Shown: piece by piece, positions 1 to 6,642 of the stretch
Position numbering within the stretch: the first letter of the stretch is position 1
Layout of the letters: each line of letters begins with the position of its first letter
Source of the DNA: Planctomycetia bacterium
GTDB taxonomy: Bacteria; Planctomycetota; Phycisphaerae; Phycisphaerales; UBA1924
Direction: 5' to 3'
Assembly (NCBI GenBank): GCA_005776545.1
Contig: SXOY01000343.1
Span: forward strand, 1-8,778
DNA length: 8,778 bases
The notes under the pieces: model-generated
Database searches by the model: none
What the model saw: only the letters and a program-made list of their open reading frames with translations
Told to the model about the DNA's origin: nothing
Program-made: the position numbers and the translations under genes

Positions 1-1624
1 CATCCGAAACACCCTTGGGCGCGAGTTTGTCAGTGTTCAACATCGTCACCACGTCGCCAACCTGCAGCCCGCTCGTCGCTGCCTTGCTGTTGGGATACAC
101 ACGCGTCACACGGAACCCCAGCACCCCATTCAGCCCCAGCATGTTCGACATGTCCTTCGTCAATGGCTGCGTCGCCGCTCCAATCCACGCTTTTGGCAGT
201 TCCCGCGGCGGGTCGTCCCGCTTCTCCGGCCTGGGCTTGATCAGTGTCACATGGTTTTTCCCCTGGCGATCAAACTCAATCAGCAGGAACTCCGGCAACT
301 TCTCCTGCTCCATTATCTTACGATATGTTTCAACAAGGTCCTTGAGCGATACCACCGGCTTGCCATCAATCGACTTGATCACATCGCCCCATCCAATCGA
401 AGGCTCCGCCAGCCCCGCCGGACTTCCCGACCGCACTCCGCCCACCAGCGCACCTTGCGTCGAATCCAGCCGCCGATCTCTTGCGATCTTCTCGGTGATC
501 TCCCGCCCCACAATTCCCCAGCCACGAAGCAGCGTTTCATCGCCCCTGTCCCGCAACATCTTTTCTGTCGTAATCGTCACATTCAGCGGCGTGCCATCGC
601 GCTCAATAGCAAGGGCAATCGTACCTCCGATCGGCCGATCTGCAAGACTCTTTAAGAGCGGCGGAATCTCCTCCGCAAACTTTATTGTCAAGACCTGCCC
701 ATCAATCGCAGTCACAAGATCGCCGGCTTTCACCCCCGCCTTCGCCGCCGGACCATTGGCAATCACACTGGTAATCAGCACACCTTTGTCAAAACTCGTC
801 TTGCCGATCTGCTTCACAGTCGCCCCGATACTCGACCGCGGCACTTCTCCAAACTGAATCAACTTCGCGGCAATATCCCGCGCCAAATTAGAGGGGCTGG
901 CAAAACCCATGTTGCTCCCACCCAGCGTGTTTACACCCACTACCTGCCCCTGCACGTTGACCAGCGGACCACCGGAATTGCCAGGATTGATCGCCGCATC
1001 ATGCTGAATCCAGCGTGTGAACAGCCCCGACCGCTCCCCCGCTTCATCCTGCATCGCATCCATCGCATCTTCGCTGCCCGCCGCAAAAACCCGCTCAGTG
1101 TTCGACACGATTCCCAGCGTCACCGATCGCGATAATCCAAACGGACTGCCCATCGCCATCACCATGTCGCCAGTTGCAAGCAGATTAGAATCGGCCAGTT
1201 CCGCGATGTGCAACGTCTCCGGGTTCTTCATCGCTGACAAATCAATCTTCAGAATCGCCAGATCGCATAACGCATCTTCGCCAACCAGTGTCGCGGGCAA
1301 TTCCTGCTTGTCGCTCAACGTCACACGGAATTTCTTGCCATCATTCACCACATGGTGATTGGTCAACACATGCCCGAGATTGTCAATGATCGTCCCTGAA
1401 CCGGTCGACTGCCCCTTGCGTTCTGTCCCGCCACCATATTCGACCGTCACCACGCTGATATTCACAAGCGCAGGAAACACGCGATCTCGCGCGCCTGCAA
1501 TTACCGACCGCAGTTCCTGCTTCAGGTGATTCTCATCGCCTTTCGTCCCTGCAGGCCCATTAATAGCTACGCAACCAGCAAGCCCAACCAACACAGGAAG
1601 CGATAATGCGAGTCTTGTCTTCAT
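1..1624 (-). CDS. HtrA/DegP-like trypsin-type serine protease, lipoprotein, with at least three PDZ domains (3' end cut by window edge)
   Basis: Open frame from an ATG at 1622-1624 to the left edge: 541 codons, no stop, so the C-terminus is missing. Residues 1-18 form a lipoprotein signal (MKTRLALSLPVLVGLAGC) with lipobox LAGC and Cys18 as the lipidation site, which supports this start. The protease domain spans about 35-260. Its triad is complete: His91 in TNHHVV, Asp121 in CDLAIL, Ser217 in NPGNSGGP, all in the spacing usual for HtrA. Three PDZ-like regions follow: about 264-356 (GVLITSVIANGPAAKAGVKAGD), about 365-463 (GALVGGVRSGSPAGLAEPSI) and about 478 onward (GVLGFRVTRVYPNSKAA). HtrA proteases degrade or refold damaged envelope proteins, and PDZ domains bind exposed C-termini. 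E. coli DegP has two PDZ domains and is soluble; this one is lipid-anchored and longer. Weak SD (GGAAAGAG) before the ATG. It sits downstream of the terminator at 1705-1740, so it is probably transcribed separately. Family call is firm; substrate unknown. Confidence 0.9.
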   Translation of the reverse strand, partial: MKTRLALSLPVLVGLAGCVAINGPAGTKGDENHLKQELRSVIAGARDRVFPALVNISVVTVEYGGGTERKGQSTGSGTIIDNLGHVLTNHHVVNDGKKFRVTLSDKQELPATLVGEDALCDLAILKIDLSAMKNPETLHIAELADSNLLATGDMVMAMGSPFGLSRSVTLGIVSNTERVFAAGSEDAMDAMQDEAGERSGLFTRWIQHDAAINPGNSGGPLVNVQGQVVGVNTLGGSNMGFASPSNLARDIAAKLIQFGEVPRSSIGATVKQIGKTSFDKGVLITSVIANGPAAKAGVKAGDLVTAIDGQVLTIKFAEEIPPLLKSLADRPIGGTIALAIERDGTPLNVTITTEKMLRDRGDETLLRGWGIVGREITEKIARDRRLDSTQGALVGGVRSGSPAGLAEPSIGWGDVIKSIDGKPVVSLKDLVETYRKIMEQEKLPEFLLIEFDRQGKNHVTLIKPRPEKRDDPPRELPKAWIGAATQPLTKDMSNMLGLNGVLGFRVTRVYPNSKAATSGLQVGDVVTMLNTDKLAPKGVSD

Positions 1625-1704
1625 TACGTCTCTTTCCAATTCAAGATTGTTACTGGCCAATGCGGTCGCGGACATTATGCCTGAAGCTGCGAACAAGCCA
1701 GAGC
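1625..1704 (-). promoter_or_regulatory. Upstream region of the HtrA-like gene, weak promoter candidate
   Basis: With a terminator on one side and the protease start on the other, this 80-base stretch should hold the protease promoter. The best -10-like hexamer on the minus strand is CATAAT at 1674-1679, which would place a start about 43 bases before the ATG. No good -35 hexamer is seen at the right distance, so the exact site is uncertain. Confidence 0.25.
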
Positions 1705-1740
1705 AAAAAAATACCCCGGTACACGCAATGTGTTCCGGGG
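1705..1740 (-). terminator. Rho-independent terminator of the 4267-1777 operon
   Basis: Read on the minus strand: CCCCGG, an A/A mismatch, ACAC, a 5-base loop ATTGC, GTGT, then CCGGGG, followed by TA and seven T (the A run at 1705-1711). This 6+4 bp stem with a U tract is a textbook intrinsic terminator. It lies 37 bases after the stop of the dockerin-like gene and separates that operon from the protease gene. Confidence 0.88.
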
Positions 1741-1776
1741 CATAGAGGGAAGGACTAAATTAGGCAGACTTCCGAC

Positions 1777-2532
1777 TTAGCAGCCAGTCGAATAGACATC
1801 TACAAAATCAAGGTAATCAAAGAAATCCACAACCAGGTCTTGATTGAAATCCGCGCTCGGCAAGCTCATGCTGAATGCATCTACAAAATCGAGGTAATCG
1901 AAGAAATCCAGGACATTGTCCCCGTTGAAATCGGCCTCACACACTGCGTGCACCGAGATCGTCTCGTATGCCATTCCCACGGGAGTGCTGAACTCACCCC
2001 GCTGGATTGTCCAGTTGTACGAACTCATCAACTCAAAGGCATAGTCACCCTGACACTGCATGATGTCATAAGACGGCCACACATTGGGCGACGTAAAAGT
2101 CCGCAAGAAAGACATTCCGTAGTTAGTCAGTCCACAATTCACCGGGATTTCGCTATCCCCATCAACAACCCGCGTAATGACAAAGCCGTCCACTTGCGGA
2201 TCGTTATTGCGAATCGAGAAGTATGGCGTCACGCCAGTTGGCATCGGGATAGTGAGTGGGATCTGCACAGGCCCGATCTGAAAATTCCAGCTCGATTGAA
2301 TGATCGGATAGCCGCGAACAGGCCACTGCGGGCTGTTCACAAACACGTTCGAATCAACCTCGAACTTCAGTACCACAGGTTGTCCCGCGTGTACTGGCGC
2401 AAGCACGCCAGTCGTAACCTGATTCCATTCCACCGTGCCATGAACTTCGACCTTCACCCGATCAGCGTGCACACACGTAGCTACCGCTGCAAGCATGCCC
2501 GCTGAAACTACTTGATTCATAGTTGCCTTCAT
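1777..2532 (-). CDS. Exported protein with C-terminal dockerin-like EF-hand pair ending in GC (GC-type dockerin domain protein)
   Basis: 251 aa. A Sec signal peptide covers residues 1-23, with likely cleavage after CVHA. Residues 24 to about 198 form an uncharacterised, probably beta-rich domain with 'GTVEWNQV', 'KFEVDSNVFV' and 'YFSIRNNDPQVDGF'; I recall similar domains in other Phycisphaerae exported proteins but know no function. Residues 201-247 carry two 12-residue calcium-loop motifs, DFNGDNVLDFFD (201-212) and DFNQDLVVDFFD (228-239). Both have Asp/Asn at loop positions 1, 3, 5, 9 and 12, and each is followed by YLDFVD. The chain ends STGC. This duplicated loop plus terminal Gly-Cys matches the planctomycete 'GC-type dockerin' anchor; what it docks to is not established. 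The ATG at 2532 has a GAAAGGA ribosome site 8 bases upstream. It lies 28 bases after the 568-aa gene with no terminator between, so the two are probably co-transcribed. Confidence 0.85.
   Translation of the reverse strand: MKATMNQVVSAGMLAAVATCVHADRVKVEVHGTVEWNQVTTGVLAPVHAGQPVVLKFEVDSNVFVNSPQWPVRGYPIIQSSWNFQIGPVQIPLTIPMPTGVTPYFSIRNNDPQVDGFVITRVVDGDSEIPVNCGLTNYGMSFLRTFTSPNVWPSYDIMQCQGDYAFELMSSYNWTIQRGEFSTPVGMAYETISVHAVCEADFNGDNVLDFFDYLDFVDAFSMSLPSADFNQDLVVDFFDYLDFVDVYSTGC
1797..1910. repeat. Duplicated EF-hand coding unit, 81-bp period
   Basis: The 33-base stretches 1797-1829 and 1878-1910 match at 31 of 33 positions by eye, 81 bases (27 codons) apart and in frame. They encode the shared FFDYLDFVD segments of the two calcium loops. 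The unit between them differs more, so the near identity is confined to the helix after each loop. Confidence 0.85.
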
Positions 2533-2540
2533 TTGTCATT

Positions 2541-2547
2541 TCCTTTC
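2541..2547 (-). promoter_or_regulatory. Ribosome binding site of the dockerin-like gene
   Basis: GAAAGGA on the minus strand, 8 bases before the ATG at 2532. It favours that ATG over the second Met codon four residues in. Confidence 0.7.
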
Positions 2548-2560
2548 AATAAGTCGCTCA

Positions 2561-2632
2561 TCAACGCCGACGACGACGAGCCGCCGCCAGCAGTGCAAGA
2601 CCAAAGCCTGAGATAGATGTGGGTGCGGGTAC
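2561..2632 (-). other. PEP-CTERM-like C-terminal sorting signal coding segment
   Basis: Encodes residues 546-568 of the repeat protein: VPAP, about fourteen mostly small or hydrophobic residues, then five Arg and the stop. Known PEP-CTERM signals use VPEP; VPAP is a variant I associate with planctomycetes. Confidence 0.75.
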
Positions 2633-4267
2633 GTGTGCTACAAACACTCCGGAAGTACCGTTCGCGAAATCAAGCGAGAATGAGATATATCCATTCTGAT
2701 TCAGCGACATTGTGCGACCATCCCCGCCGCCGCTGTTGCCGATGTTGCTGATGTTCGTAATGACCCGCACATCGCCGGGAGCAACTGTGAAGTTGTCGCC
2801 AGAGCGTGCCAGCATATACAGCGATCCATCCGTATCCGCCGCAAACAACGCCGATCCATTGCCCAGTCCAACACTCACGCCCGAGCCGGTCAGACTGACG
2901 TTGAACGCCACCTGTCCGGCATCATTGAATGCCAGTGAATTGAAGGACAGAAAGAACGCATCGCCGCCAAATGGCGCACCGCCAACAATTGCAACATCGC
3001 CCGAACGTGCGACCTTGTGGAAATTGCCGCTGGTGTCATAGGTCATGATCGCGCCAGTGTTGTTGGTCGCACCAGTATTCCCCATGCCTGTAGTAATAAA
3101 CGCCATGTTGTCAACGTTATTAATCGCGGTACGATCGAACGCAGAACCCCATGTCACACCGTTAAATTCGGTCAAGGCCCCGCCGGTCATTGAAGTGATT
3201 GTCGGCAGCGCAGTGCCCTGTCGAGCAATCGCCCGCAGCGTGCCCGTGCCAGTATCAGTAAAGAAAGTCCCCGTGCTCGTCTGCGTTCCCGCGGCGTTCT
3301 TGAGCGTCGCCTGGAAGGCCACATGGTTCAAGTTGTTCAGACCGATCGCCCCAGCACTAAACGAACGATACAGATCAGTGCCACCCATTCCGCCCGCAGC
3401 ATCCGGAGCAACGTTGTTCGTTCTCGCGATCGCTGTAATCGCTCCACTGCGATTAGTCAAAATCGAATTTGCGTTCGCACCGACACCATTACCCGTCGTT
3501 ACCGTGCCTTGCAGTGTGCTTGAAATTGCGAACACCGCGTTGTTGTTGAACGACATCGTCAAGTTGCCGCTTGTGATAGCCCCCACTCGAACAGCGCCCG
3601 TGCCATCTAGCGAAAGCACATTGTCATTCTGCCGCAACACCAGAGACTGGTTGCCCGCTCCAGGACCGCCGACCCAAAGCCCACCCGCGTTGGCAGTAGC
3701 GCCGGAACCGATCACCGCTGGCGAACCCGTACCAGTCGTGAGCGATCCAAGATATGCAATCTGGCCGCTCGCGTTCATCAGCGGCATACCCGAAGCAATG
3801 CTGGAATATGTCGCGCCGCCCGTGCCGACTGCCGCATCTCCCGTGAGTGCGACACGCCCCATTCCCAGTCCGTTTCCGTTATCACCGAAAATGCCAGTAC
3901 CGGCATTGAGACGCATGGCAATGTGGCCACTGTTGTTCAATCCAAAGCTGTTGAAGATCGAATTGGCGGCATAGGTGCCGCCACCGGGCATCGGATTACC
4001 CGCAAGCGCACGAACAGTGTTCACGCCGCCGCTGTTCAGCCACAGTCCGTTCACTCCAGTGCCCATGTCGGCTCGGAAGAGCACCTGCCCATTGTCATTG
4101 ATTGAAACTGCGCTGCTCAGGGCTGTGAAAACCGATGCTCCTTGGCCCGGTCCATATTGACCAACTTCGCCGCTTAGTGCAACGGTGCGATACGTAACAC
4201 CTGCAATTGCCTGCCCAGCACATAGTGTGAAAAACACAGCCAATAACGCTTTTTTCGAAATCTCCAT
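2561..4267 (-). CDS. Exported tandem-repeat protein with PEP-CTERM-like (VPAP / poly-Arg) sorting tail; DUF7453-like
   Basis: 568 aa from the ATG at 4267. A longer frame starting at 4300 would put 11 extra residues before the signal peptide; the 4267 ATG has an AAGGGAG ribosome site 6 bases upstream and is preferred. The signal peptide is residues 1-22 (MEISKK plus a hydrophobic core, cut after AIA). The mature part is built of eight diverged copies of an N-x-x-G-x-x-x-F motif at about residues 56, 110, 164, 240, 310, 382, 447 and 522, spaced 54-76 residues. Several are separated by AxAR-x-G stretches (AIARQG, KVARSG, MLARSG). I relate this layout to the planctomycete DUF7453-type repeat proteins from memory; a beta-propeller-like fold is plausible but not shown. 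The tail, residues 546-568, has VPAP, a hydrophobic stretch and RRRRR, the tripartite pattern cut by exosortase-type enzymes. The composition is rich in Gly, Ala, Asn and Thr. First gene of a probable two-gene operon. Confidence 0.85.
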   Translation of the reverse strand: MEISKKALLAVFFTLCAGQAIAGVTYRTVALSGEVGQYGPGQGASVFTALSSAVSINDNGQVLFRADMGTGVNGLWLNSGGVNTVRALAGNPMPGGGTYAANSIFNSFGLNNSGHIAMRLNAGTGIFGDNGNGLGMGRVALTGDAAVGTGGATYSSIASGMPLMNASGQIAYLGSLTTGTGSPAVIGSGATANAGGLWVGGPGAGNQSLVLRQNDNVLSLDGTGAVRVGAITSGNLTMSFNNNAVFAISSTLQGTVTTGNGVGANANSILTNRSGAITAIARTNNVAPDAAGGMGGTDLYRSFSAGAIGLNNLNHVAFQATLKNAAGTQTSTGTFFTDTGTGTLRAIARQGTALPTITSMTGGALTEFNGVTWGSAFDRTAINNVDNMAFITTGMGNTGATNNTGAIMTYDTSGNFHKVARSGDVAIVGGAPFGGDAFFLSFNSLAFNDAGQVAFNVSLTGSGVSVGLGNGSALFAADTDGSLYMLARSGDNFTVAPGDVRVITNISNIGNSGGGDGRTMSLNQNGYISFSLDFANGTSGVFVAHVPAPTSISGFGLALLAAARRRRR

Positions 4268-4273
4268 CGCTCT

Positions 4274-4280
4274 CTCCCTT
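4274..4280 (-). promoter_or_regulatory. Ribosome binding site that sets the start of the 568-aa repeat protein
   Basis: AAGGGAG on the minus strand, 6 bases before the ATG at 4267. It decides for this ATG over the in-frame ATG at 4300, which lacks such a site and would misplace the signal peptide. Confidence 0.75.
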
Positions 4281-4337
4281 AGCAATAACGATCTCCACAT
4301 TCAGGCCTTGTGCCTCAATGCGATACCACATCCAAAT

Positions 4338-4357
4338 AAGCAGTGGAACTACTGCTT
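4338..4357 (-). promoter_or_regulatory. Inverted repeat, possible 5' leader hairpin of the 4267-1777 operon
   Basis: AAGCAGT, a 6-base spacer, then ACTGCTT: perfect 7-bp arms. If the promoter proposed at 4364-4392 is right, the transcript would begin at about 4357 and this hairpin would be its first 20 bases, in a leader of about 90 bases. It could stabilise the mRNA, or be a protein-binding site on DNA. Confidence 0.4.
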
Positions 4358-4363
4358 GCAACA

Positions 4364-4392
4364 AAGATACCCAAATCACTCTGAGATTACAA
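4364..4392 (-). promoter_or_regulatory. Candidate promoter of the 4267-1777 operon
   Basis: On the minus strand TTGTAA (4387-4392), a 17-base spacer, then TATCTT (4364-4369). Each hexamer matches 4 of 6 bases of the sigma-70 consensus, at ideal spacing. Inferred from sequence only. Confidence 0.35.
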
Positions 4393-4404
4393 CTATTTCG
4401 CGAG

Positions 4405-4420
4405 ATTTCTCACGAGAAAT
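4405..4420. promoter_or_regulatory. 16-base palindrome, candidate operator in the divergent control region
   Basis: ATTTCTC-AC-GAGAAAT has perfect 7-bp arms around a 2-base centre. It lies 12 bases upstream of the candidate -35 of the leftward promoter and about 60 bases upstream of the candidate rightward promoter. This is the size and symmetry expected for a dimeric regulator; no regulator gene is visible in the window. Confidence 0.4.
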
Positions 4421-4478
4421 TCGTTTCGTCCCAGAACTTCATCCATCCGATCACTGCGATTATGCTACTAGTTAGTAA

Positions 4479-4505
4479 TTGCAAAGGTTTTTGTTAAGGT
4501 ATTCT
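4479..4505 (+). promoter_or_regulatory. Weak candidate promoter of the GH172 gene
   Basis: TTGCAA (4479-4484), a 15-base spacer, then TATTCT (4500-4505). The hexamers match 4 of 6 but the spacing is short. The surrounding stretch 4461-4505 is AT-rich relative to its neighbours, which fits a promoter. Confidence 0.25.
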
Positions 4506-4554
4506 AGAAACCAATGAGTCGATACCACGCCAATTTCCCGATATCCTCTTCACC

Positions 4555-6642
4555 ATGTTCAACAACATACTCACCAGATCAATCTTGGTTTTTCCCGTTC
4601 TTCTCGCCGCTGCAGTTCTCGCGGCACCGGTCACCGCCCCAGCCCCCCCAACTCCCAAGGCACCCGCGCCAATTCCAAATCACATCACCCTCGAAACTCT
4701 CGTCGTCGAAATGGTCGACTACCGCGTCGTCTCAAAACTGCCCGACAACTCTTTCACCTGCAAGCAATTCTCGAGCTACGACCCCGCCAGCGTCTCACCC
4801 ACTGACCCCGCCACCTGGTTCGCAAACGATGACCGGGGCCATGTCCTTCGAGTTCAGGAAGTCGCCGCCGGAAATGGCACTTTCCGAAAAGAATTCGTCC
4901 TCGCAGACTGCGCTGGCCCCGGTGCCATTGTGCGAATCTGGACTCCCAATCCCCAAGGGACTCTCCGCATCTACGTTGACGGCAACTCGGTCCCCGTCAT
5001 CGAAGGTCCGATGGAACAACTCATGGCCGGGAAAAGCACAATCTCCCCGCCTTTCGCCGCCGACCACTCCCGCGGCTGGAATATCTACCTTCCCATTCCC
5101 TACGCCAAAGCCTGCCTGATCACCACTGATTCTAATAATACACTCTATTATCAAATCAACTACCGCACCTATTCCGACTCCGCTCTCGTCCAATCACTCT
5201 CTCCTGAAGTTCTCAAGGCCACCGCTCCAATCCTCGCCGAAGCAGGAAAGCGAATCGCCAATACCCCTCGCCCCCCATTCAAGCCAGCTCAATCCGTTGA
5301 AACCCTGGCTCCCGGCCAACGCCACATGGTCGGCGGCACGACCGGAAGCCGCGCTATCTCCAGCTTCCTGCTCAAACTTGATGCGCCCGACATGGCCAAA
5401 GCCCTTCGGCAAGTCATCATCCGCATGGACTTTGATTACGAAAAAACCGTCTGGGTCCCCGTCGGTGATTTCTTCGGCATCGGACCTGACACCAAACCTT
5501 TCCAAACTCACTACCTCGAATACACGCTCGATCGCGAAATGATCTCTCGCTTCTTCATGCCCTACTCGCGCAGCGGTCGCATCTTCATCGACAACCAGAG
5601 CGACCAAACCGTTACTGTCGATCTGCGAATCAACTCCACCAAAAGCGAATTCACCGACAAAACCATGCGTTTCCATGCCACCTGGAACTACTCCCCTTCG
5701 ATCCACACCAAAGCCGCCGCCGGAACTGAGGATTTCAATTACGTCAGTGTCGATGGCTCCGGCATCCTCGTTGGCGACATTCTCACCGTCTTCAACCCCG
5801 TAAAGGCCTGGTGGGGCGAAGGTGATGAACACATCTATGTCGATGGCGAGACCTTCCCCTCCCACTTTGGTACCGGCACCGAAGATTACTACGGCTACGG
5901 CTGGTGCGATCAACGACCTTTCATCGCTCCCTTCAACGCCCAACTCCGCTGCGATGGTTTCAACCCCAACGGAAACTCCAATAACCGCGGCTTCACCACC
6001 CTCACGCGCCAACGCGCTCTCGACACCATCCCCTTCACCAAAAGCCTCAAGTTCGACATGGAAGTCTGGCACTGGGCCAAAACCGAAGTCAGCTACGCCG
6101 CTACAACCTTCTTCTACGCACTCCCCGGCGCAAGCGTCAACCACCAGCCACAACTAGACCTCGCGCTCCAGCGCCTCCCCCAAGTCCAAACCTATTCCAT
6201 ACCCAGCGCAATCGAGTGTGAATCCGCCTCAATCGCCGCCAAGTCTGAAGGCACCACCGCCGAACCGCAAGACATGTCGGGCTACCCAGATGGCAAATGG
6301 AGCCAGGAAACCCACCTCTGGGTCAAAGGAAAAAAGCTCGGCGACTTTGTTGAACTCACCATCCCCGCCAAAGGCGAAACCCCACGCAAACTCACACTGC
6401 ACGCAACCAAAAGCTGGGACTATGGAACCGTCTCCATCTCCGTTAACGGAATAGTCGCCGCAGCAAATATCGACCTGTTCAGCGGCGAAAAGGGTAAAGT
6501 CATCCCCACCGAAATCGACCTCGGCGAACACACTCCGCTCCTGGGCAACTTCATCATCCGCGTCGAACTCACCGGAGCAAACAAAGACTCCGCAAAACCA
6601 CAGACTTACTTCGGGCTGGATTGCCTGACAATTACGCCTTGA
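4555..6642 (+). CDS. Exported GH172 (DUF2961) glycoside hydrolase with C-terminal accessory domain
   Basis: 695 aa. The signal peptide is residues 1-23 (cut after VLA), followed by a Pro/Ala-rich linker to about residue 42. The DUF2961 region spans about 45-530 and shows GPGAIVRIWTPNPQGTLRIYVDG (121-143), the SRGWNIYLPIPYAKACLITT stretch (172-191), YYQINYRTY (198-206), AAGTEDFNYV (388-397), WWGEGDEHIYVDGETFPSHF (419-438) and GTEDYYGYGW (441-450). DUF2961 is the core of family GH172, whose founding member acts on difructose dianhydride I and whose relatives release D-arabinofuranose; the fold is a double jelly roll. Glu422 and Glu443 are 21 residues apart, as are the catalytic pair I recall for the Bifidobacterium enzyme (E270/E291), so the site looks intact. 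Residues about 548-695 form a separate beta-rich module (IECESAS, DFVELTIPAKG, DYGTVSISVNG, FGLDCLTI), probably carbohydrate-binding or oligomerising. No Shine-Dalgarno is seen; no earlier in-frame start exists nearby. Probably single-gene. Substrate unknown, likely an envelope or algal furanoside. Confidence 0.9.
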   Translation: MFNNILTRSILVFPVLLAAAVLAAPVTAPAPPTPKAPAPIPNHITLETLVVEMVDYRVVSKLPDNSFTCKQFSSYDPASVSPTDPATWFANDDRGHVLRVQEVAAGNGTFRKEFVLADCAGPGAIVRIWTPNPQGTLRIYVDGNSVPVIEGPMEQLMAGKSTISPPFAADHSRGWNIYLPIPYAKACLITTDSNNTLYYQINYRTYSDSALVQSLSPEVLKATAPILAEAGKRIANTPRPPFKPAQSVETLAPGQRHMVGGTTGSRAISSFLLKLDAPDMAKALRQVIIRMDFDYEKTVWVPVGDFFGIGPDTKPFQTHYLEYTLDREMISRFFMPYSRSGRIFIDNQSDQTVTVDLRINSTKSEFTDKTMRFHATWNYSPSIHTKAAAGTEDFNYVSVDGSGILVGDILTVFNPVKAWWGEGDEHIYVDGETFPSHFGTGTEDYYGYGWCDQRPFIAPFNAQLRCDGFNPNGNSNNRGFTTLTRQRALDTIPFTKSLKFDMEVWHWAKTEVSYAATTFFYALPGASVNHQPQLDLALQRLPQVQTYSIPSAIECESASIAAKSEGTTAEPQDMSGYPDGKWSQETHLWVKGKKLGDFVELTIPAKGETPRKLTLHATKSWDYGTVSISVNGIVAAANIDLFSGEKGKVIPTEIDLGEHTPLLGNFIIRVELTGANKDSAKPQTYFGLDCLTITP

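Noticed and set aside
15..857. 280-codon open frame on the plus strand
   Set aside because: It lies antisense to the protease gene, whose triad and PDZ motifs are clear. Its product is low-complexity, Ser/Pro/Thr-rich, with no recognisable domain; it arises from the G-ending codons of the real gene.
1797..1910. CRISPR-like spaced repeat
   Set aside because: Only two copies, in frame within a protein gene and explained by the duplicated EF-hand.
3045..3974. 309-codon open frame on the plus strand
   Set aside because: Antisense to the repeat protein, which has a signal peptide, ribosome site, repeats and sorting tail. The product is Pro/Val/Ala-rich filler with no ribosome site.
4268..4300. 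11-residue upstream extension of the 568-aa protein
   Set aside because: It would place MWRSLLLRERA before the signal peptide; the strong ribosome site lies directly before the inner ATG at 4267.
4095..4379. 94-codon minus-strand frame spanning the control region
   Set aside because: Overlaps the start of the 568-aa gene in another frame, has no ribosome site, and would read through the candidate promoter and hairpin.
4466..4477. TACTA-GT-TAGTA inverted repeat in the control region
   Set aside because: Arms of only 5 bp in an AT-rich stretch; too short to separate from chance.
4514..5119. 201-codon open frame on the plus strand starting before the GH172 gene
   Set aside because: Overlaps the GH172 gene in another frame; the product is Ser/Pro-rich and without domains, while the GH172 frame has a signal peptide and family motifs.
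5194..6153. 319-codon open frame on the minus strand
   Set aside because: Antisense to the conserved core of the GH172 gene. Its Gly/Val/Glu/Asp-rich product mirrors the C-ending codons of the real gene and has no domain.
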